Assembly (NCBI GenBank): GCA_900555345.1
Contig: USKS01000131.1
Location: 1-5,145, forward strand
Direction of reading: 5' to 3'
DNA: 5,145 nucleotides
Source: an uncultured Eubacteriales bacterium
GTDB taxonomy: Bacteria; Bacillota_A; Clostridia; Oscillospirales; CAG-272
The notes below the pieces were generated by a model that did no database searches, was not told the DNA's origin, and saw only the letters and a list, made by a program, of their open reading frames with translations. Shown here piece after piece: positions 1 through 5,145 of this stretch. Position numbers and translations under genes: made by a program. Position 1 is the first letter of the stretch. Each line of letters starts with the position of its first letter.

Positions 1-313
<313 letters not shown>

Positions 314-403
314 ACATGTTCTTTCTCACTTGTTTCGCTGTATTCCTTCTTTATTCGGTTTTCTATGCGCTTTGCAGAAACCTACTTTATATGAGATAAC
401 TTT
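314..403 (+). other. rRNA operon trailer with imperfect hairpin, no 5S or tRNA
   Basis: This pyrimidine-rich stretch lies between the 23S 3' end and the terminator. I see no 5S rRNA motif and no tRNA-like cloverleaf or TTCGAATC arm in it. An imperfect hairpin can form at 357-382 (GGTTT with AAACC, then CT/AG and GC/GC with small bulges around a GCTTT loop). It has no U-run, so it is more likely a processing or trailer structure than a terminator. That role is inferred. Confidence 0.55.
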
Positions 404-431
404 AACCGCACGTATGTGCGGTTTTTGTTTT
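404..431 (+). terminator. Rho-independent terminator of the rRNA operon
   Basis: A perfect 8-bp stem, AACCGCAC (404-411) with GTGCGGTT (416-423), closes a GTAT loop. It is followed by a T-rich tract, TTTGTTTT (424-431). It stands 91 bases after the estimated 23S end and on the same strand, so it most likely ends the rRNA transcript. Confidence 0.88.
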
Positions 432-453
432 GCACTGACTGCGGATAATACAA

Positions 454-490
454 AAAAGCGCTGCCTTTCATTTTGAAAAGCAGCGCTTTT
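454..490 (-). terminator. Rho-independent terminator for the SGNH hydrolase gene, possibly bidirectional
   Basis: An 11-bp perfect stem, AAAAGCGCTGC (454-464) with GCAGCGCTTTT (480-490), is extended inside by TTTC/GAAA after one mismatch and closes an ATTTT loop. Read on the minus strand it lies about 12 bases past the stop codon of the SGNH gene and runs into six T residues (complement of 452-457), which is ideal for termination. On the plus strand it ends in TTTT and may act as a backup for the rRNA transcript, so it insulates two convergent units. Confidence 0.9.
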
Positions 491-501
491 ACATCTTTGA
501 T

Positions 502-1215
502 TTATTTGTCGAAAAATTTGTCGAGCAGGGGAGTCAGAACTTCGTTCATCAGCTCATATCCCGCATGGTTGGGGTGAATACCCTCGCGGCTGATCCCCTC
601 GCGCATAGTCAGACCGTCATCAAGTGTCAGCGCGTCGTGATAGTTTATATACTCAGTGCCGTATTCCTTTGCCAGCGCGCAGATCCTCTCATTTATACGG
701 ACTATTACCTTATTTCGGTGCTCCGCATTGGGAATTCCCGCACCCTGAGGCAGTATGGAACCAAGCCACATGGGATAGCCGTTTTCTTTTGCTTCGTCAA
801 GCATCGCCCGCAGATCGTCAAGAAGTTCATTTTCGTACTTTGCCTTGGCACTCTCGGTATAGTCTCCGGTATTCCCGTCGATCTCGTCCTCAAGCGGCCA
901 GAGATTGTTGCAGCCGATAAGCATAATGCAGAGCTTCGGCTCAAGCTGCGTCACATCGGCGGAAAAGCGCATCCGCATATACTTTGACATATCGCCGCCG
1001 ATCCCGCGGTTTACAACAAAACCGTATTTGTTGTAGAATCTGTTTTCTTCCATAAAATGCGTTATTGAGTCACCCGCAAATACAATATCAGCCTTGATCT
1101 TGCCGAAAACTATCTGTTCGTTTTTAATATCAAACTCACAGCGACGGCTGTCGGCATCCACATGATGTTCGTCGTCGCCGAAATTGCCGGGGAGTATAAG
1201 CTTCTTTTCTTCCAT
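502..1215 (-). CDS. SGNH/GDSL-family hydrolase (lipase/esterase-like), cytoplasmic
   Basis: The 237-residue protein carries the SGNH hydrolase blocks in order. Block I is FAGDSIT with nucleophile Ser50. Block II is NRGIGGD (69-75), with an oxyanion-hole Gly. Block III is LIGCNN (99-104), with Asn103 as the oxyanion-hole Asn. Block V is EGIHPNHAGY (211-220), with catalytic His214. Family members hydrolyse esters on lipids, sugars or peptidoglycan-linked acetyl groups; the substrate here cannot be told. There is no signal peptide or membrane segment, so it should act in the cytoplasm. The usual block V Asp, three residues before the His, is Glu211 here. The length fits a single-domain GDSL_2 protein. 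It is a single-gene unit with its own promoter and terminator, convergent with the rRNA operon and divergent from the glycosylase gene. The start at 1215 follows a TTGGAGA ribosome site. The family call is firm; the specific function is unknown. Confidence 0.93.
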   Translation of the reverse strand: MEEKKLILPGNFGDDEHHVDADSRRCEFDIKNEQIVFGKIKADIVFAGDSITHFMEENRFYNKYGFVVNRGIGGDMSKYMRMRFSADVTQLEPKLCIMLIGCNNLWPLEDEIDGNTGDYTESAKAKYENELLDDLRAMLDEAKENGYPMWLGSILPQGAGIPNAEHRNKVIVRINERICALAKEYGTEYINYHDALTLDDGLTMREGISREGIHPNHAGYELMNEVLTPLLDKFFDK

Positions 1216-1225
1216 GTCCGATCGT

Positions 1226-1231
1226 CTCCAA
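1226..1231 (-). promoter_or_regulatory. Ribosome binding site of the SGNH hydrolase gene
   Basis: On the minus strand TTGGAG lies 10 bases before the ATG ending at 1215. The spacing is slightly long but it is the only purine-rich candidate, and no other start codon lies close by in frame. Confidence 0.6.
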
Positions 1232-1272
1232 CTTTGTCATATTTTGCGCTCAAAGTGCGCTTAACCTCGGAT

Positions 1273-1301
1273 ATTGTAACACAAAATATTACGATATTCA
1301 A
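1273..1301 (-). promoter_or_regulatory. Sigma-70/SigA-type promoter for the SGNH hydrolase gene
   Basis: Read on the minus strand, TTGAAT (-35, complement of 1296-1301) is followed after exactly 17 bases by TACAAT (-10, complement of 1273-1278). The -35 matches the consensus at four of six positions and the -10 at five of six. Transcription would start near 1266, giving a leader of about 50 bases before the ATG. The short dyad GCGC...GCGC at 1246-1260 would fall in this leader. Confidence 0.72.
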
Positions 1302-1328
1302 CAATAATTATAGATTTTCAAGTCAGAA

Positions 1329-1334
1329 TATGAT
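1329..1334 (+). promoter_or_regulatory. Possible -10 element for the glycosylase-sirtuin-helicase genes
   Basis: TATGAT matches the -10 consensus at five of six positions and sits in AT-rich DNA between divergent genes. No convincing -35 lies 16-18 bases upstream. If used, transcription would start around 1341, only about five bases before the glycosylase ATG, so the mRNA would be almost leaderless. The overlapping TAGAAT at 1334-1339 is an alternative. Confidence 0.35.
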
Positions 1335-1345
1335 AGAATTGTAGC

Positions 1346-1852
1346 ATGAATAACAGATTGAACGAAGAATTTTATATGCAGGACGCCGACAGCGCCGCGC
1401 GTGCTCTTATCGGCAAGGTGCTTGTCCGAAAAACTGAGAGCGGTATTATGCGGGGCATCATATGCGAGACCGAGTGCTATATGGGAGAGGACGACAGCGC
1501 CTGTCACGCCTCAAAGGGGAGAACCGCGCGTACTTCAATACTGTACATGCGCGGCGGACGTGCATATGTATACCTGTGCTACGGTATGCACAATATGCTG
1601 AATGTTGTCACGGGAGAAGAGAACTTTCCGCAGGCAGTGCTCATACGCGGTGTTCGCGGGATAAGCGGTCCCGGCAGACTTACAAAGGCAATGGATATAA
1701 CGAGAGAGTTGAACGGAGAGATATTTTATCTTTCGGACAGGCTGTGGATAGAGGACGGCGAGAGTTTGCCCTATACGGCAACACCGCGTATCGGAATCGA
1801 TTATGCGGAAAAGAAAGACAGAGAGAGGCTTTGGAGATATGTCGCGGAGTGA
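1346..1852 (+). CDS. mpg: 3-methyladenine DNA glycosylase, AAG/MPG family
   Basis: This enzyme excises alkylated purines such as 3-methyladenine, and often hypoxanthine, to start base excision repair. The 168-residue protein aligns with human AAG by eye. FY (9-10) and ALIGKVLVR fit the N-terminal strand. ETECYMG contains Glu43, matching the catalytic Glu125, and Tyr45, matching Tyr127. His54 matches His136. YVYLCYGMHNMLN holds Tyr76 and Tyr79 (the intercalating Tyr162) and Asn86 (Asn169). Arg101 matches Arg182. GPGRLTKAM (108-116) is the conserved helix start. All key residues are present. It is shorter than the usual 190-200 residues because the loop between Arg101 and GPGRL is nearly absent. 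The start is kept at 1346 because the next Met (residue 11) would lose the conserved FY. No clear Shine-Dalgarno precedes it. It overlaps the sirtuin gene, which suggests co-transcription. Confidence 0.94.
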   Translation: MNNRLNEEFYMQDADSAARALIGKVLVRKTESGIMRGIICETECYMGEDDSACHASKGRTARTSILYMRGGRAYVYLCYGMHNMLNVVTGEENFPQAVLIRGVRGISGPGRLTKAMDITRELNGEIFYLSDRLWIEDGESLPYTATPRIGIDYAEKKDRERLWRYVAE

Positions 1853-2594
1853 AGAGAGCAGAGCGATTGAGACAGACGAGTACGCCGAAGAGCTGCAAAA
1901 GATGATAGATGCTTCGCGAAAAACCGTGTTTTTCGGCGGTGCGGGAGTGTCGACGGAGAGCGGCATCCCGGATTTCCGCAGCGCGGACGGGCTGTACAGC
2001 GAAAAATACGGCAATCTGCGCCCCGAAGAGATCATCAGCCGCTCATATTTTAACAGAGACCCTGCGGGCTTTTACAGGTTTTTTCGCGAGAAGATGCTTC
2101 CCGGCGACGCGCGTCCGAACGAAGCGCACAAAAAGCTTGCGCAGCTTGAAGCCGCGGGCAAGCTTTCCTGCGTTATAACGCAAAACATCGACGGACTGCA
2201 TCAGGCTGCAGGTTCAAGACGGGTATATGAGCTGCACGGTACTGTACACAGAGGTTGGTGCACGCGCTGCGGCAAGCGCTACGGCAGCGAGTACCTTAAT
2301 ATGGGAGAGGTGCCGACCTGCGCTTGCGGAGGAGTGATCTCTCCGGCGGTGGTTCTTTATGAAGATCCGCTTGACAGCGATGTATGTTCTAAGGCAATTG
2401 CCGAAATATCCGCGGCGGACCTTCTGATAGTTGCGGGAACATCGCTGACGGTATATCCCGCGGCGGGTTTTCTGAGATATTTCGGCGGCAGTGAGCTTGT
2501 GCTCATCAACCGTGCCGAGACACAGTACGACAGGATCGCCGGCGCGGTCTGCAGATGCAATGTAGGCGAGCTTATGGCAAAGATCAAAGCATGA
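1839..2594 (+). CDS. cobB: NAD-dependent protein deacetylase, Sir2 family (sirtuin)
   Basis: The 251-residue protein removes acyl groups from lysines using NAD+, yielding nicotinamide and O-acetyl-ADP-ribose. From the chosen start, GAGVST (34-39) and PDFRS (44-48) form the NAD-binding segment. TQNID (114-118) holds Asn116 and Asp118. His133 in YELHGT is the catalytic base. Cys141/Cys144 and Cys161/Cys163 (CTRC and CAC) form the zinc site. GTSLTVYPA begins at 200 and LINRAE binds the nucleotide end. At the Tyr-x-x-Arg site that marks desuccinylases (E. coli CobB Tyr92/Arg95), it has Tyr79 but Phe82, which favours deacetylation. I chose ATG 1839, with AGAGAGG 10 bases upstream. ATG 1803 gives 12 more unconserved, basic residues and a 50-base overlap with the glycosylase gene, against 14 bases here. 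It is likely cytoplasmic and co-transcribed with its neighbours. Confidence 0.94.
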   Translation: MSRSEESRAIETDEYAEELQKMIDASRKTVFFGGAGVSTESGIPDFRSADGLYSEKYGNLRPEEIISRSYFNRDPAGFYRFFREKMLPGDARPNEAHKKLAQLEAAGKLSCVITQNIDGLHQAAGSRRVYELHGTVHRGWCTRCGKRYGSEYLNMGEVPTCACGGVISPAVVLYEDPLDSDVCSKAIAEISAADLLIVAGTSLTVYPAAGFLRYFGGSELVLINRAETQYDRIAGAVCRCNVGELMAKIKA

Positions 2595-2640
2595 TTCTTC
2601 GCCCGCGGTGCCTTGCGGCGCGGTATACATAACAGTTTCA

Positions 2641-2649
2641 AAGGAGGTG
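2641..2649 (+). promoter_or_regulatory. Strong ribosome binding site that fixes the helicase start
   Basis: AAGGAGGTG is a near-perfect match to the anti-Shine-Dalgarno. GGAGG ends 7 bases before GTG at 2655, which is in the helicase frame. This argues against the TTG at 2613, which lies upstream of the site and has no ribosome site of its own. Confidence 0.88.
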
Positions 2650-2654
2650 CGGCT

Positions 2655-5063
2655 GTGCGCATAGCGGTGGATAAAGAAAACAGCAATATCAGCGTTCCGT
2701 GCGAAGAGCTTGCGCATTTCGCACGCACCCGCGGCGGGCGCTCACGACTCAGCTTTATTGAGTGCTCTTCGAATGATTTTGCAGCTTCGACATTTGCCGA
2801 AAAACTTTCGTATACGGTCAATGAAGAAGGCGTTGACTTCACGGTCACGGGAGTGGCGGACGTTGTGTGCCGCACGTCGGACGGCGGCACGGCAATTGAG
2901 ACATTTGCCGAAAAAGGACGTGTCACAAGCCGGACCCACCCAGCGGCTGACCCCGAGTTTATGGCAAAAGGTGTACTTTTGGCATATATGATCGCAAAGC
3001 GTGACGATCTTTCACACGTAACGCTTGTGCTTACATACACGTCGAGGAGCGGCGAAGCGCAAAAAAGCTTTTATGCCGTTCTGCAGACGGGCTTTCTTCA
3101 CAACATGACACAGGCGCTGCTGCTGCGCGCCGTGCCTTTTATAGAAGTAGAGGCAGAGAAGATACTGTGCGGCAGACCGTCGCTTGTGAAAATGGCGTTT
3201 CCCTACAGCAGTATACGCGATGCCCAGCGGGATTTTATAAATGATTCGTACAGAGCGCTCAGAAGCGGGTCGCGCCTGCTTGTAAGCGCGCCTACGGGTG
3301 TGGGAAAAACCATATCCGCGCTGTATCCGGCGCTGCGCGCTTTGGGCAACGGCACCGTTGACAGAATATTTTATCTGACGGCAAAGACCCCTACGGGAAA
3401 ATCGGCGGCGGAGGCGTGCCGCGTGATGAGTTCGCAGGTCCAGACCCTTCGCTGCATTACCGTTATTGCCAAAGAAAAGCTGTGCTCCATGTCGGACGTT
3501 ATGGGGCACGGCGGCACACTGCGCGCAATGCGGCGGTGCAGAGAATGCCCTCTTATGGGCGAGATCGGCTGCATACCTTACGAGGAGCGGCGGGACTCGG
3601 CGCTTCTGGAGCTTTTGAAGGGCAACCGCATAATCGACACCGAAACCGTAAAGAATACGGCGGAGAGATACAGGCTTTGCCCGTATGAGCTTTCGCTTGA
3701 TATAAGCGAATACTGCGAGGTCGTTATATGCGATTATAACTATGCTTTTGACCCGTCCGTACGTTTCCGTCGCTATTTCGAGAACGGCGCGGCGCGCGGA
3801 GAGAAGTATGCGTTTCTGGTTGACGAGGCGCACAACCTGCCGGACAGAGCAAGAGAAATGTATTCCGGAGCATTTGACGCCTCTGCGTTTGTAAAGCTTT
3901 ACAGGCTCGGCGCGGAGGCTTTCGCGGGAAACAAGCCGCTCTTTGACGCAGTCGGCGAAGTTATCAAAAAGCTCAGAGATATAACCGCGCTTTGCAAAAG
4001 CGAAGAGATAGTTGAGGGCGGCGAGCGCATGGGATATTACATTTCAAACGAGATGTATCCCGGGCTGCCGGAGGCGCTTCTGCAGTTTTCAAGGGCGGCG
4101 GGGAAAACCGTTCTGCCGGATGATTGCAGCGCGGCGGAGCCTTTGGAAAAAGCCGTACAGTCTGCCGGGGATTTTCTCAGAAGCGCGGCGCTTTTCGGAA
4201 AAGGATTTGTGTTTTACTGCGAGCTTTCGGGACCGAGACTTACGGTAAGCTCGCGCTGCCTTGACCCGTCCGAGATGCTCGACTGTATGATGACGGCGGC
4301 GCACGGCGTTATACTGTTTTCCGCAACGCTTACCCCCATGGACTACTTTGCGGATGTGCTCGGCTGCCGAGGCGCCGTGCGGCTGGAGCTTGATTCACCG
4401 TACGATCCCGCAAATCTGTGTCTTATCGGCTTTGACTCCATAAGCACCAGATACGCCGATCGCGCTGATTGCTATGACGAGATAGCCGAGGTCATTGCGG
4501 CGGTGTGCGAAGCCAAAGAAGGAAATTATATAGTTTATTTTCCCTCATATGAATACATGAGCGGCGTGGTAAAAGCATTTCGCGAGCTGTCACCGGATAC
4601 GGAATGCGCGGTGCAGTCGCGCTCCATGAGCTACGGCGAGAGAAACGCCTTTCTCGAAAAGTTTTCAAAAAGAGACGGCACGCTGGTGGGCTTCTGTGTT
4701 CTGGGCGGGGCTTTTGCCGAGGGCGTTGACCTCAAGGGCGAAAAGCTTATAGGCACGATCATAATCGGAACGGGACTGCCTAAAATGTGCTCGGAGCTTA
4801 ATATCCTCAGCGAGTATTTCGAAAAAACGAGAGAAAACGGCCGCGACTACGCGTATACGTACCCTGCAATGATAAAGGTAGAGCAGGCGGCGGGGCGCGT
4901 TATCAGAAGCGAAACCGACCGCGGGGTCGTCGTTCTTGTGGACGACAGATATGCCGAGCCTGCCACATACAGGCTTTTTCCGAAAAACTGGCGGCATATA
5001 AAATATACGGGAGATCCCTATTCGCTCAATACGGCGCTGTACCGCTTCTGGGGCGAGGAGTAA
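2655..5063 (+). CDS. Rad3/XPD/DinG-type Fe-S superfamily 2 DNA helicase with N-terminal degenerate nuclease-like domain
   Basis: From GTG 2655 the protein has 802 residues. Residues 1 to about 170 resemble the PD-(D/E)XK domain found at the front of clostridial DinG-like helicases, with GVAD (66-69) and IETF (81-84), but the E-x-K lysine is missing. The helicase core has Walker A SAPTGVGKT (211-219, Lys218) and motif II DEAH (390-393). Four probable cluster cysteines are Cys277 (KEKLC), Cys295, Cys298 (CREC) and Cys342 (RLCPYEL); Cys306 is an extra one nearby. SATLTP (556-561), GAFAEGVDL (about 685-693) and the arginine-finger motif QAAGRVIR (744-751) complete domain 2. Relatives unwind DNA 5' to 3' using ATP and act on repair or recombination intermediates. 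No DnaQ-like exonuclease domain is present, so it is not a classical Firmicute DinG. It lies 60 bases after the sirtuin gene on the same strand. The family is firm; the substrate is unknown. Confidence 0.94.
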   Translation: MRIAVDKENSNISVPCEELAHFARTRGGRSRLSFIECSSNDFAASTFAEKLSYTVNEEGVDFTVTGVADVVCRTSDGGTAIETFAEKGRVTSRTHPAADPEFMAKGVLLAYMIAKRDDLSHVTLVLTYTSRSGEAQKSFYAVLQTGFLHNMTQALLLRAVPFIEVEAEKILCGRPSLVKMAFPYSSIRDAQRDFINDSYRALRSGSRLLVSAPTGVGKTISALYPALRALGNGTVDRIFYLTAKTPTGKSAAEACRVMSSQVQTLRCITVIAKEKLCSMSDVMGHGGTLRAMRRCRECPLMGEIGCIPYEERRDSALLELLKGNRIIDTETVKNTAERYRLCPYELSLDISEYCEVVICDYNYAFDPSVRFRRYFENGAARGEKYAFLVDEAHNLPDRAREMYSGAFDASAFVKLYRLGAEAFAGNKPLFDAVGEVIKKLRDITALCKSEEIVEGGERMGYYISNEMYPGLPEALLQFSRAAGKTVLPDDCSAAEPLEKAVQSAGDFLRSAALFGKGFVFYCELSGPRLTVSSRCLDPSEMLDCMMTAAHGVILFSATLTPMDYFADVLGCRGAVRLELDSPYDPANLCLIGFDSISTRYADRADCYDEIAEVIAAVCEAKEGNYIVYFPSYEYMSGVVKAFRELSPDTECAVQSRSMSYGERNAFLEKFSKRDGTLVGFCVLGGAFAEGVDLKGEKLIGTIIIGTGLPKMCSELNILSEYFEKTRENGRDYAYTYPAMIKVEQAAGRVIRSETDRGVVVLVDDRYAEPATYRLFPKNWRHIKYTGDPYSLNTALYRFWGEE

Positions 5064-5099
5064 AAAGAAATCTGCGGCAAAGCTGTCGGAGCGGAAAAA

Positions 5100-5145
5100 G
5101 TGCCGTCAAACGAGGGCAGCCGGACTCGGCGGGCGTATCAAACAA
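5100..5145 (+). CDS. Possible start of a fourth operon gene (partial, unrecognised)
   Basis: A GTG at 5100 opens a frame that stays open to the window end (15 codons, beginning V/M-PSNEGSRTRRAYQ). GGAG at 5088-5091 lies 8 bases upstream, a normal ribosome site spacing, and no terminator separates it from the helicase stop at 5061-5063. The peptide is too short to identify, and the basic, serine-rich start carries no family signal I can name. It could be chance. Confidence 0.35.
   Translation, partial: MPSNEGSRTRRAYQT

Noticed and set aside
314..500. Searched for 5S rRNA, tRNA, or CRISPR-like repeats
   Set aside because: Only the trailer hairpin and two terminators are visible; no repeated units or tRNA arms were found by eye.
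565..987. 140-residue plus-strand open frame
   Set aside because: It is antisense to the SGNH hydrolase gene, whose catalytic motifs are intact; no ribosome site and no family resemblance.
1246..1260. GCGC-TCAAAGT-GCGC dyad in the SGNH leader
   Set aside because: The stem is only four bp. It could be a small operator, but nothing else supports that.
2603..2623. CCGCG...CGCGG hairpin between sirtuin and helicase genes
   Set aside because: It has a five-bp stem with an 11-base loop and no T-run, so it is not a convincing terminator. The nearby TATACAT has no -35 at proper spacing.
2357..3040. 227-residue minus-strand open frame
   Set aside because: It spans the sirtuin C-terminus, the intergenic gap and the helicase N-terminus in antisense, and shows no motif.
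3012..3833. 273-residue minus-strand open frame
   Set aside because: It is antisense to the helicase core (Walker A, cluster cysteines); the Arg- and Ala-rich composition is typical of a shadow frame in GC-rich coding DNA.

Overview
The window reads as the edge of a ribosomal RNA operon followed by a short accessory or repair region from a Gram-positive, Clostridia-like bacterium. The 23S rRNA tail, the strong AGGAGG-type Shine-Dalgarno before the helicase gene, the mid-50s GC codon bias with AT-rich intergenic DNA, and the clostridial style of the helicase suggest an Oscillospiraceae or Christensenellales-type gut anaerobe. That placement is inference; no taxonomic search was possible.

Layout: positions 1 to about 313 are the 3' end of 23S rRNA (+ strand), including the sarcin-ricin loop. 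It is followed by about 90 bases of pyrimidine-rich spacer and then a rho-independent terminator (404-431). No 5S rRNA or tRNA follows. A second, longer hairpin (454-490) ends a convergent minus-strand gene for a 237-residue cytoplasmic SGNH/GDSL hydrolase (502-1215). That gene has a good sigma-70-type promoter (1273-1301) in the AT-rich divergent region 1216-1345.

Three plus-strand genes run from 1346 to 5063. They encode an AAG/MPG-type 3-methyladenine DNA glycosylase, a class U-like Sir2 NAD-dependent protein deacetylase whose start overlaps the glycosylase, and an 802-residue Rad3/XPD/DinG-type iron-sulfur helicase. The helicase has an N-terminal region that looks like a decayed PD-(D/E)XK nuclease domain. 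Its start is best placed at a GTG (2655) behind a near-perfect ribosome binding site. No terminator follows it, and a possible fourth gene begins at 5100 and leaves the window.

Taken together, the plus-strand genes look like a small DNA repair or NAD-linked stress operon: base excision of alkylated purines, protein deacetylation, and 5'-3' unwinding of DNA. The functional link between them is inferred from gene order. All three main families are known; I do not see a clearly new system, though the glycosylase-sirtuin coupling and the decayed nuclease domain deserve a second look.
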